Below, piece after piece: positions 13,501-24,560 of a DNA stretch of 64,000 bases. A program made the translations under genes and the position numbers. The stretch is from Lanius collurio (lineage: Eukaryota > Chordata > Aves > Passeriformes > Laniidae). The stretch is taken from NCBI GenBank assembly GCA_020086605.1, contig JACBWW010000090.1, forward strand, positions 916,768-980,767. Direction: 5' to 3'. The notes below the pieces were generated by a model. That model worked only from the letters and a program-made list of their open reading frames with translations. It was not told the DNA's origin and ran no database searches. Within the stretch, counting starts at the first letter, position 1. Every line of letters starts with the position of its first letter.

Positions 13501-13712
13501 GGTCCAGGACTTAGATAGAAATCAACTACAGGAGAGGAGAGTGGAGTGCTGCCTGTGGAGGATGACCTACTTGAAGACTCATGAACACTGGACAGGTTGA
13601 GCTTAAGACCATTTGCTTTGCAACTACTCTGATTATCAACCAGTTTCTGAGGTGACTGGAAGAGCGGCTCGTCATCAAAGGTGACCCAGTTTGCTGGATT
13701 TGGGGAGCACAT
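4499..13712 (-). CDS. STON1: STON1, stonin-1, complete coding sequence in three exons
   Basis: Stonin-1 is an AP-2/clathrin-associated endocytic adaptor of the stonin family, acting at the plasma membrane and coated pits. Joining 11783-13712, 4939-5141 and 4499-4573 gives 735 codons plus a stop, the same length as human stonin-1. The start at 13712 (MCSPNPANWVTF) matches the family N-terminus and has A at -3. Visible parts: a WVTF motif at residues 9-12 that fits the AP-2 alpha-ear binding motif WVxF; a Ser/Pro-rich disordered region to about residue 265; a stonin homology domain at about 272-405 (GWPFMLRIPEKKNMMSSRQW); and a mu homology domain at about 407-717, beginning near YEEQEMTLEIVDNFWGKV. 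NPF repeats, present in stonin-2, were not seen. Splice sites are GT-AG and phases agree (exon 2 ends after one base of Ser644, exon 3 ends in phase 0). An untranslated first exon probably lies near 24.3 kb. PPP1R21 lies upstream on the same strand. Confidence 0.96.
4574..4938 (-). other. STON1: STON1 intron 3 (365 bp)
   Basis: GT-AG intron between exons 3 and 4: donor CAG|GTATTC, acceptor CTACAG|GTTGAA. No other feature seen. Confidence 0.85.
4939..5141 (-). CDS. STON1: STON1 coding exon 3
   Basis: 203 bp: two bases complete Ser644, then 67 codons for residues 645-711, including LDHPHSLSYKLELGSDQEIP and the motif DWYPFATVQF, the last strands of the mu homology domain. Acceptor is 'tttttttttcccaag', a strong polypyrimidine tract; donor is CAG|GTATTC. 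Confidence 0.95.
5142..11782 (-). other. STON1: STON1 intron 2 (6.6 kb)
   Basis: Donor TTCAA|GTAAAT at the exon 2 end, acceptor CCCAAG|GTTTGG. Most of it is AT-rich without recognisable genes. A GC-richer block at about 6440-8300 differs from the surroundings and is listed separately. The longest open frame (168 codons, minus strand, 6807-7313) has no family resemblance that I recognise. Confidence 0.85.
6440..8300. other. unclassified GC-richer block, possible old transposon or LTR insertion
   Basis: Base composition is visibly richer in G and C than the flanking intron. On the minus strand, an AATAAA at about 6690 follows a region with a 168-codon open frame and is followed by 'gttgcagttttactgg'-type sequence, an order that resembles a retroviral LTR or a polyadenylated repeat. 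I cannot find paired ends, a primer-binding site or any retroviral protein, so this stays a guess; an old intronic sequence of unusual composition fits as well. No genes are called. Confidence 0.2.
11783..13712 (-). CDS. STON1: STON1 coding exon 2 (main exon)
   Basis: Large exon coding residues 1-643 plus the first base of codon 644: N-terminal WVTF motif, Ser/Pro-rich linker, stonin homology domain and most of the mu homology domain. The frame runs on two codons past the donor GTAAAT to an intronic stop, so intron retention would give a protein truncated inside the mu domain. The open frame also extends 22 codons upstream of the chosen start, but that part reads through the predicted splice acceptor and is intronic. 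Confidence 0.97.
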
Positions 13713-13761
13713 CTTGTGGGACAAACTTGAGCCACTTGCACACGGATCACCTGCAAGCCAT
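13713..13761 (-). other. STON1: STON1 exon 2, 5' UTR part
   Basis: The best acceptor upstream of the start codon is 'gtttcttcatag' with exon start at 13761; a second AG 11 nt further in (TTGCAG, exon start 13750) is possible. If the first is used, the exon opens with an ATG of a four-codon upstream frame (13747-13761). Confidence 0.55.
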
Positions 13762-16700
13762 CTATGAAGAAACAACAAACATGATTCAAATCAAACTGAA
13801 ATCACACAAAGCTCAAAACAAGCAGTTCACAAATCCAGTGTATTTTGTTTTACATGTATAATCTGAGACAGCTGTGTAGAAACAGAAAAATTGCCCATGC
13901 GAATCCCCACGGCTCTCACAGGTTGGGGATTGAAGGGAGTTCTAAGCTCTATGAGCTGTTCAGAGCATCTGATGTACAGAGCCTCTCAATCAGAGAGAGC
14001 AGAATGCCCCAGAGCAGTACAGCACTGCTTGAATAATACTTTCAGCTTCATACTATACCACATAATACTATACAGCTTATGCATCATTTGGAATATGGAC
14101 AGAGATTTTCCATACCGGGCACCTGCTCCTAGTGAGGTTTCCCCTCCTTCTCCCATCAAACAAAACAGCATTTTACTAAGAATGATGTAGCTGTTTCCAA
14201 AAATAGAATCAGGAGGGGGAGAGGGGATTATTTTTTGATGACAAGCTGTAACAACCCAGTGCTGACAGCAAAGGTACACACACTGCTGCCATCAGGGCAA
14301 AAACCTGGATGCCTGCCAGACATCAGTTCCTTCAACACAGGCTTACGCTCTTGGAGACTGGACATGTTACAAGGGATTGTTGGGAAGGCATTAAAGTTAC
14401 AAACAAGAAATTAGCCTTAAGGATGAGCAGTACATTCCTGCTAGAGAGTAGACTGCAAGCCTCCACTGCAGACAAAAGGCTCACAAAACACAAGTCAAGG
14501 CCAAGTAACAACATTCACATCTGCCAAGCACTGAACTGGCTGGTGGCCTGGAAAAAGGACAGGTCTTTAAACCAATTAATAAACTACACTTCATCAAACA
14601 AAGTGTCTTTGGTAAAGGGCTCAGCTGGATGTCCTCAGAGCAGGACTGCAAGCAGTAAATCATTAATCTTGCCTTCGTGGTTCTGAATTGTGTGCTGAAA
14701 TTAAACACTCATTGCATCCTTATGCAGGGCATGTTGTCCCCAAAGTTTTTCTTCCCCACTGCTCCTGCCTGATGAGGGAGCAAGCAAAAAACTGCCACTG
14801 CCTGAGGAGGAATTGAGTACAATGAAACACCAGGAGTACATATAAACATCACTCATTTGAGAGAAAGTTACTCTTGTTCTGTCAGAACACATTCACGTTT
14901 GCCTGAAAGCACAAGTAAGGCAGAGTTCATATAGACAAAAACCACCTGCATGTACATTACTCCGTTAATTAAGATCATTAATGATCACTCAGAGCTCTTG
15001 CCCTTCGTGCACAGACAGCCACAGTCAGGCTGTTTAATTGCTACAGAATCACACAACCATAAAAGCCATTCTTTATCTGTAACATTCAAAGAACAGTTCA
15101 CTTCTAGACATGCCACAGTTCAGCCAAGTGAAATCTTGTGCTACAAGTCTTTATTTTTACCATTTCTCCATTTTTCTGGGGCAGTTTGTAGCTGGTAAGA
15201 AAGAGCCATAAACTGTGGCACAGCCTGCTTACTCTGAGGCTGAGCAACTGAGAGCTGGCAATGGAGGAGAACTCTGGTCCTTCATTAGTTTTTGAACTCT
15301 CGACCCTTTTGTTCAGAAAAATATTTGCACTATGCTAGTTATTTTATAAGCACCACTTAGAGAAAGAGAGAGAGAAAAGGAGCAAACAAGCACAAATTAC
15401 TGCCATAGCTCAGACACACACAACTACCAGTGTATCCTTCACCCACACAATCACTTCATCATAATAAAGTGCAGCAATGGAAAGAAAAATCACAGCTATT
15501 TGGTCTCTGACTTGGTCATCATGTTTTCCTCCCATATCACACCCTCTCCTCCTCTCCCTCTGGTTGCCACCACGGCTCTTTCAGCATTAATTATTTATAG
15601 AGACGAAGTTTTGAAGGTTTTAGTCCTTTTTTCAAAGCCTCACTTGTTAAGAGCAGCTAATGGGATGCTAACTCGGGGCGTGGCTTTTTCGTGGAACAGC
15701 TGGGGCACTGAGGCAGACAAGAGAACATAAGGAAACAGCCTCAAAAGCTGCCATTAAAAACTCCTCTGGCATTTAACGGAGATAAGGGACAGCCAGAGAG
15801 AAAAAAAACCACGATGTGGATGGGAGAGAGCCCTTTCTCTGCGAAGGGACTCTGGGGATGATGCTACAACCCTCCAGTGAGACTACAGCCATGATCAAGG
15901 GGCAAATCACACAACACTGAAATACACCAATGGAAAAGAAATCATAAAATCGGGTGTTTACAATAAAGAACACATTTGCAGACTGTTTCCCTTTCTTGTT
16001 AGAAAGGGAGTTTTTCAGCATCCTTTATTAATCCCAGATGTTTGGGGTTTTTCTCCCTAACATCTTTTACTATTCACTTTTTAAAATGCCATGTTGCAGA
16101 TTATTTGGCAGGTTTTTTCCCCTTTACAAAAAAAAAAAAAAAGGCGTTTGAACTCCACCTGCCTAACATTTAACTTCAGTCAGTAAGTCTCAATGAAGGA
16201 AACCACTTTCCCAGACAGAGCCCTCCTCTGCAGTCACAATACCCTCAGTGTACCTGTCAGAGGCTGTAGCTTTCTCCTCTTGTCACTGTTGCAGTTATGT
16301 GGGAGTTTTTTAAAAGAAAGAAAAAGAAAAGATGCTGATGATAACAAAAACACACATGCAAGAAGTGTTAAAATAGATAGTGGTTCCCATACTGTTACTC
16401 ACTGATGCCCAGCACTGACCACTAGGGTTGGAGAAAAAAATAAACCCAAACAGATTTTTACAAGCTGCTTGTATAGCATCACGCTAATTAAGGGAAATGC
16501 ACCCTCTTGTGTGTAAAGGATAGCACCACTCATCTAGTATTGAAAAAAAAGAGTAAGATCAGTCTAATGCTGCTTTACATCACTTGTTCTCTGATTCTTT
16601 TATATCTGCTCAATGGAATAAAGCAATGCTTTTGAGTTCTATTTTGTCCTAAATCATGCTCCAAATTCCTTCTTATGAGCTGGGACATTCTTCCTCGAAA

Positions 16701-19700
16701 TTGAAATAAATTCAGGCTTCAGGATGGATGCATTTTGTCTCCAAAAAGCAAAGGTCCCCCCTGGGACTTACATGACTGTAACCCAAATGTTTTGGGTAAA
16801 AGGAAAACAATACCACTGATCACACACATATTATGTGGTCTGTAACATTTAAATTACAAGCACGTGTGGTATCTTGTTCAGATATGAGGCAGGAAATACC
16901 ATTTTTAGAATATTGAAATTGCCAATAAAAAAAGCTGGTTGAAATAACAGTTGATCCTAGATTCATTAATTCCAGTGAACCCAAAAGTTGCAACTCATTT
17001 CAATTCATCCCCTTCTACCTGAAAACAATCCTCCCATTTATCAGATTAACGCAGTCCCTCAGCATTTAATGAACAGTAGTTGCAGCTTAATTTCTTCATT
17101 TTAATACCTTGAGGATGGAAGAAAGAGAAATCCTATCTTATTATTGAAAGATTTCATAGGCTGTAGCTATCACTGGTTCCTCTGTTGCATCAGAAATCCC
17201 AGATCAAATCTGCAGCAAAAATACAGCTCAACTTTTGTGCCTTGCTGGGGGATATTGTTACCTCTTCCTACACTGAACACGAATAATAACTCCCTACTTA
17301 CTCTAAGGGGTAACTCAAGGTATTGGCATGGGTTCTTTAAATCCAGATGCACCTGGGTCCTCAGCGAGCTGGGGATGCTGACATGTCATCAGCAGCGTCC
17401 CCACCATGCTGACAGCACGGCCTTCTGACACCTCCTTCACAGCAGCAGCACTGAACCCTTTGCACACCTCACACTCTTAGGGGTCTTCCCTAAAATTTGG
17501 CACCAATTAAAACCCTCAAGCACATCCTCTTCTGTTCAAACACAAAGGTCCTCTTTTAAAATATTGGAGGAGCGCGGGGTCAGCTAATGAGGAACATCAG
17601 GGAAACATCTCCCTTCTGCAAAGCATAAAGCAAGTAAATGCAGTGTTTAATAGACAGAGCTCACACTCCCAACACACAGAAAAGCATAATTCTATAAATA
17701 CCTTCTTTATTGCCTCTCTAGCTCCAGAGGCCATCATGGCTTCAGAACTGTTGAGCTGCACATCCTCTAAACAAATTCTCTTTTTAACACCCAAGCTCGT
17801 ACCGTATGTGTGCCACTTGTTCAGTGGGGTTTTATTGGGTAAACCAAGCTCAAAAAAACCCCAGATTTATCTACACTCAGTGTGACAAAAGAGTTAAATA
17901 ATCCCTTCCAAATAAGCTGAGCTCTTCACATGAGCTGCTCTGTTTGTGGACAGTGCCTGGTCATTTTATTTCCACCCTTCCAGAGAAACTATGGACCCCA
18001 TACACTGCTACACATCAATTTTATTTCCAAGAGCAAGGCTGTCTGTTGCATACAGGCCACACAGAAATTTAATGCAAAGCTCTGCATCCTGTGCACACTG
18101 TGGTGAAGCTGTCCCATAACCTCACCATCTGAGTTGTTACTGTTCCTGGTACAAACAATTCTTCAAGCATTTTGCCACAGAGTGTAGTAGGGAAGTACAA
18201 ATTCTCTGCAGTTTAAGCAATAAAGCACATACGGTATATAAAATTCCCGAAATGTTCCTAAGCCCTTGTGATATCCAAGTAAAACACGGCAGATTTATCT
18301 CTGAGTTTTACAGCCATATTCTTTTTGTCGCTGTTTTGGTTATTACTCAACTCTGAAAAAAAACATGAAGCACAACTTCTGCACAAAATATTGCTTGATT
18401 TATGATGATTTTCCTCAAATTTTACTTTGCTACTACATGTGGCTGCACTTCTATTTAACTCTGCTTTTTCTATCCTAGAGAGGGAAAAATTTTAAAAATT
18501 TTTTCAGTCTATACTTCTGAAATAAACATAAGCAAAAGCCATAACTGATGAGAAATACCAATTTCTTGGCATTTTCTTGTATTTGGGATATGGATTAAGC
18601 CTCCCACTGCATTACTCATTTTAGAAAATAAGGAACTGGTGTAATAGTCAAAAATACACCAACTTCAAAGTGCAATGTGACCTTTTATTTACACTGCTCG
18701 CTCTCTGGGGCATAGGCACAGCTGGGAGAAGTTCAGAGCTTGTAGCTAATCTGTTTAATTTGGAATTCCTTACTCTCTGCCCCAAGAGTTGGAGGAATTA
18801 AAGCTTTCAGCTTTTGACAGTGTGCACGTCCCCAGAGCAAAGGCAGACCCAGCTCTTGTGCATGCTGCTGCTCGTTCCTGCCTCAGTCACAGCGGGGTTA
18901 CAAATCAGGTGGTTGGTACTCACAAAAATTAAGAAAATTGACATTTTTAAGGGCATCAACATCTCAAAATTCCCAAGCAGAGACAATACTTACTTTCCTT
19001 GATAGGAAAAAGGGTTGGGCAGAGGCTGAAATGCTCACTAGTGAGGATGATGTCACAGGGTTTGGGGTGTGGGGAACTCCCCACCACAAGGTCAGGGACC
19101 GATGGGGACAGTACTGCTGGTCCCTGCACACCAGGGGAGCATCCAGAACACAGCCCAGGAGGGCTCCTACAGGCACAGCACATTGGAGGCCTGAGGAAAT
19201 TCCAGCTCCTCTGCCTCTCAGTCATGCCTCATGCTTTAAAGGCTGTGAGCAGACAGGAGATTCACACAAGAGGAAAAACCTATGGGAAGCTCCCAAATGG
19301 AAAATGAAGGAAAAGCAGCCAGATTCACATCTCTGGTAACCGTTCAAGCCTGCTCAGCTGCAGCTGAAATGGGTCTTCCCCAAAGAATTAGTTCTTCTTG
19401 CTGACAACAGGAGGAGGTTGGATGATGAGGGCCGTCCAGTTTATGTGAAAATTTAGCACAGCTATTCAAAGCAATTCCCATCTTTGCCACAAATAATCAC
19501 TCGAGCCTCAGCTGTTATGCAGTGTAAGAAAAACTCCTTTTCATGTCCAGATCCATTCTGGGAGACCTTCCCTAACACTCAGATGTGAAGTCATTCCAAA
19601 GCTGCCTCGAAAAGACAACAAAACATCATGCATGACTGGTCTTGTGTGTAACACCATCAGCTTCAGCCACTCTTCCCATACACAGTGAGCTGTGATTCCC

Positions 19701-21872
19701 ACACCCTCCCTCACCCCGCTTCAGCACTCACATCGCCATGGGTGAGTCACATCAGCCTTGTCCTTCACTATTTTCTTAGTGGAGAATGAAAATCAAGGCA
19801 GAAAAGCCTGGAAACATTTTAGTGGACGTGTCTGTATGATTTCATGGAGACAAACCAAAGGTATTTCCTGCAGGAACTGAGAGATTTTTACAAATCATGG
19901 TCACACAGCCACCTGGGATCTGCAGTGCCATTCCTCTAAGGGATTTTTTGCAGAGCTTGTTATCAGGAACATAACTTTCAGAATGGGATAATATAAACTA
20001 AACAGAATAAACTAAAAAAAAGAATCTAAAATAGAGATCCAATTTGTGTCATCAGGAAAGATATGGGAATGGAGACCTGAAGCTGCAAAAAGCAGCAGAG
20101 TTCCTCTTACCCCCACAGGCCACCTCGCTCACCTGAGGGGAACTATGAGGTTACTTGCAGCAGGTCCTGCACTACCTGCTGTGACTGAGCCCATATACAG
20201 ACATTACAGAACACATGAACCAGCGAATATAGCAGCCCAGAGAAAGAAGTGAGGCAATAATCAGCCCCCAGCTACAAAACATCCAAGGATCACAAGCTTG
20301 CAATAAGTGCTCTCTAACTTAAAAAGCAGTTTTCCCAATCCACAGCTACATGTAACTATTTTGTTCCAGGAAGATGCAATAACATCTTACACCACGAGCT
20401 CTGCAGAATTCTGGTACATAAGGAAGAGCCATATATGGGTACCCTTAGACCCTGTTTGTTTTTCCTTTTAACGTAACCAAAGTGATAAAAAACACATTTA
20501 TCTCTGACATATCTGCAAGAATAGCAAACAGCAGTACTCAACACAAGCCTGAGCATCTTTCTTGGGTACGTCAGCTCTAACTTCCCAGTCAGTTCCTGCA
20601 GACAACACCCAGCAGAGCTCCATCCTGGATGTCCAGTGTTCTCCTGTTTACTGGGTAGATTCCCCACCTCAGAAGGTGACAGACTGTCCCAGGCCTCACT
20701 AACACATGACTAGGAGCACATTGTTCTGTGCATCTTTGGTCTGCAGGCTGGGAACAGGGAAGGCAGGACAGGCTGGACCCCTGCCCCATTTGCTGGCTAA
20801 TGGGATGGTCAGGAAAACCCTCAGGAAGACACAGTCTGCTATCAAAGACCGTAAGAACACTTTTACTGGCTCGAATCAGAACTGGATTAAATCCTGAGCA
20901 AAATGGTTCTCTATGTTTTAGTGAACATCTTTAACAGATGAATGCTCATTTTTCCTAGAAGAATTAACAAAAAGCCTGATGAAATCCATATTAACTACTC
21001 AGTGTTTTTATTCTCTTTCTTTCTGGATATCACAGTGCCTTCTAAGACACACCACTTGTGTGCAAGATGTGACTTCAAGGTGTGATGCAAGACATGATTG
21101 CACCTCAAAGCAAATCAGTTATATGTAGCTCATATTGCGAAAACATCTTTGTTTTTTTAATGTTAGAAAGTGCTCACTGTAAACCTGTGACCCTTAAATA
21201 ATTTTTAGCTGGAGGTTGGTTTTTGATCTGTGCTGTTGCACTTAATTTCTTCCCACTGTCTGCATAGACAAGATAGGTAAATCATTTTTGGTTCACTTCA
21301 CTGTGCACACGTGTGCTCCCACCGTGTGTACAACATCCCTCCCCACAGAGCCCATTCACTGGGCTAGTCCTCTTCTAGGATTCATCTTCTGAATCTCATC
21401 CCTTTTCAGCATCACCACAGTGATGGCAGAACTTACACTCCACAGGCAGATTTTGGACAGTGGGGATTCATGTAAACTGTTTATTGACACCAGCTGACAT
21501 TTTACTGTACAGAAAGTTTTGTTGGGTTTTTTTCATTAAAAAAAAATGCTCTGGCCTAGAAGAGACAGGAAAATAAATCTATTTTTATTTGCAGTACTTC
21601 TGCAGGTCACTAAGTTAATGGAATGTTACTGCATCTACTGAAGCAATTTTTAACTGTGTTTAGGAAACATGTTATTATTAGGAACGCACGCACATCCCAA
21701 AGAAGTGCTCTGGTCACGGCAGCTCTGCACAGGGCTCTGGCAAGTACTTTAACATCCCAAACCTCTCCCTCTCTTCTCCCTCTGGACAGAGTGAGAGATT
21801 TATAAAGGGCTGAGAAGTAGGAGAAATGGAGTTATGGGTGGCTGTCCCACTTCTGTAATAGCAACAGCCTTA

Positions 21873-21925
21873 TTTTTTTTTTTTTTTTAGGATTAAGCAG
21901 CCCTCTGGATTAAAAAAAAAAAAAA
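21873..21925. repeat. T16 / A14 inverted homopolymer pair
   Basis: Sixteen T's (21873-21888) and fourteen A's (21912-21925) separated by 23 nt. A transcript from either strand could fold into an A-U hairpin. Probably two independent homopolymer expansions or retroposon tails. Confidence 0.7.
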
Positions 21926-23982
21926 GCCTGAGTGCTTTGGCACACAGATCACATATCAAAATATTAAGCTGGCTGTGGTCAGAAAGAAGTTTAAGCCTAG
22001 TCCTCTGCTAGTGTTTGCAGTGTCCAAGGGAAGGGAGGGATGAAATGCCACAAAGAATACACAGCACAGAAGAACACTTCAAAACCTTTGCCACAAATCT
22101 CAGAGTGAGTAATAAAAGGTAGGGAAGCTAATAGAGATACTGTATTTAGCAAATTCACTGAACAACATAATAGACCCCTTTTTTAAAAAAATTTAGTTCT
22201 GTTTCTGAGTCAGTTTTTATATCTGCCTTTGAAACTGCCTCATGTTTTAGTGCCCAACAAACACGTGGCAATACCTTCCTGGAGTCTAACCCATGACATA
22301 AGATTTGCAGATCTCTTCTAAACATGAAAAGTACTGTCTTACAGCTGTCAGTAACAATTTCTGACAGAACAGCTCTCGCCTCAGCTGTGGGATACTCCTC
22401 CCTGCCTTAAAGCCTTAACAAGAACACTACCACTAAGGAGAAGGTGTGCCACTTGAATCCTTGTTTTTCTGGATAGAAGTATTTTTAATAGCAACTGATG
22501 ACAGTCATGTCAGAAAGCGTAATTCATAACACAGACACCTAAAAAAGCCTCATTTGGGTTCCTCTCCAAAAGCCTTTTATGACAGACACGTGGGCAGCCT
22601 GGTTTTCTGAAGCAGAACACGTCAGCTTATATTTATACCAACCAAAAACAGAAGAAAAGGAGCGGTGGACTAGAGGGACCTTGTTTACCCAAACACTGCC
22701 CAGGATAGTGCATCTCTCTTTGTGTAACTGGCTGCATTTCACGTTGGAGTTAAAGCCCACACACAGATTAATTTACAAACCTACAATAATTTGCTATTCG
22801 GAGATCAACAAGCTGGGCTATTAAGTTTACAAACCCCAACAAGTTTTAAAATAGAAAATAACACTTACTACATATTCATGAGGGAGAAGGAAAACAATCA
22901 AAGCCGACCATGAAGCAAGGACCTCGTGCCTGCCTTGGGGCAGGTTTTCCCAAGGGTGTGATTTACAACCCCAGCATCAGGTAAATACAATCTCTGGCCA
23001 CACTCCCTGTTGTACAAATTACTCCTAAACTCAGCCACAACTGGTTGCAGAGCTCAGTGCTAAGTTCTCCTCCACTCACACACACAGCAAGAAGGCAGCT
23101 AATCTTTCCTCACAGCATTTCCTCCTAGTGCACAAAATCAGGCAACATAAAGTGTTGTCTTCAGCTACTGTTTTTTTTTTTCTTTCACAGCTACAGAAGA
23201 GTCTTGGTCCCCAAACGGGGCAAAGCGAGTTAACACCAAAATGAACAGTTCATGTTCAAAAGCCTCAGGCTCCAAAACTTCTGCTCCCTCCTCCCCAGTC
23301 AGTCATTACCACTCTCCCAAAAAAAGCTAAGTCCTGTTTGCAGAGAAATCACTCAGGGTTTCTCCACCTCACAGAAAAAACACTGGGGAGGCATAGAGTT
23401 GTGTAACTTTCACTTGGGTCCACAGAACAGCTTAGTCAGCAGTTTGCTCAGCACACTCATTTGCCCCAAGTATCTGAGCGGCTACACCTTTAAAAAAAAC
23501 CTCATTACAAAGCCCCCACTTCAGTGAGCACTTACCCAAAGCCAGAAAGTGAATTCTTTCTACATTTTTGTTCTCATTTACGCTATCCTTGAAACTCCAT
23601 CCCCGGCGTCTGCACTAGGGGTGCACACGGTCAGTGCCGTCTCACCATCCCAGCCCTGTGCAGCACATCCTCCCGCATCCGCTCCGGCTGTTTTCCCAAA
23701 GCCCTGCGCCCCGGATGGATTGACGGGAGACATTTCTGCAGCAGCGGTTTCAAACACCGTGACCCTACGTGCATACTTTAACATCATCAGCCGAACCACT
23801 AGAAAACGTGAGAAAGGCTCCAGGAATTCAATTCACTCCGAGTATTAAATAAAAACACTCCTCGCTTGCCTCAGTCTCCTCTCTAACAAGACAAAAGTCA
23901 TGGGACTGTGATCCAGTAGGATGCCCGGCATCCAAACCCTCCCGGTTTCCGTCGGGATTCACAGCCCCGGGTACCCCCGGGC

Positions 23983-24121
23983 AAAGGGAAGAGGGGGAAA
24001 GAGGAAAAAAGGATTGGAAAAAAAAGGATAGGAAAGAGTAGGATAGGATAAGAAAGGAAAGGAACAAAAAAAAGAGGGGGGAAAAGGAAATTAAAAAAAA
24101 AAAAAGAAAAATAAAAAGGAG
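23983..24121 (+). repeat. polypurine tract (GGAAA/GGATA-rich) beside the STON1 promoter
   Basis: About 140 bp of nearly pure A/G on the plus strand with irregular GGATA, GGAAA and GAAAG units, then an A-rich end. It lies 0.2 kb downstream of the predicted STON1 exon 1, hence in intron 1 and pyrimidine-rich in the transcript. Confidence 0.85.
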
Positions 24122-24199
24122 CCAAATATTTTTGTTAAATGTTCGTAAACCAAAACAAAAGAGCCTCATCCACCGTCCCGTTTCAAGCCAGAACTTCGT

Positions 24200-24560
24200 G
24201 GCTGCGCCTCAACTACCGGGAAAATTCCACTCGGGACGGACCCCCTCCCCATGCCCTGTTTGTCTGGCGCGGCTCCCCCGAGGCAGAGCCGCCCCATGCC
24301 CGCTCCGTGTCCGCTCCTTACCCGCTCGGGTCCCGCTGCGGTCACGGCCGCGGCGCCGCCAGGGCCCGCCCGCCGCCGGGAGCGGAGCAGCGGCAGCGCC
24401 GGGCCGGGGGCGGCGGCCGGGACAAGCCCCGCCCAGCGCATCCCGCGGGAGCATCACCCGGCACGCCGGGAAAGGGAGGGCATCCCGAGGGGAGCCAGTA
24501 CGGGCAAAGCTCCTCCGGGCGTGGGAGATCCTCCGAGGACGTGCAGCACGAGGCTTGGAG
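24200..24560 (-). promoter_or_regulatory. STON1: STON1 CpG-island promoter
   Basis: Dense CpG and GC-rich sequence in an otherwise AT-rich region, with an SP1-type box CCCCGCCC at 24427-24434 and no TATA box on the minus strand. It lies 10.6 kb upstream of the first STON1 coding exon, where the non-coding first exon is expected. Overlapping open frames of 90-198 codons on both strands are GC-rich artefacts. Confidence 0.75.
24322..24440 (-). other. STON1: candidate STON1 exon 1 (untranslated)
   Basis: The minus strand in the CpG island carries a good donor, GAGCGG|GTAAGG, with the exon ending at 24322. The 5' end is arbitrary because the transcription start cannot be read from sequence. Stonin-1 genes normally begin with a non-coding exon, which supports this placement. 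Confidence 0.4.

Larger units (their letters stand above)
13762..24321 (-). other. STON1: STON1 intron 1 (about 10.6 kb)
   Basis: Span between the predicted untranslated exon 1 and exon 2. No coding exons recognised on either strand. It contains short homopolymer runs, a T16/A14 inverted pair at 21873-21925, a GC-richer stretch near 19000-19340 without a family match, and the polypurine tract at 23983-24121. Frames of 80-130 codons here lack any conserved motif. Confidence 0.6.

Noticed and set aside
13713..13778. Earlier ATG (13778) as the STON1 start, adding 22 residues
   Set aside because: The added codons span the predicted acceptor 'cttcatag' and do not match stonin-1, whose family start is MCS at 13712.
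18938..19339. 133-codon plus frame in STON1 intron 1
   Set aside because: Overlapped by other frames on both strands, low-information composition and no splice or promoter context.
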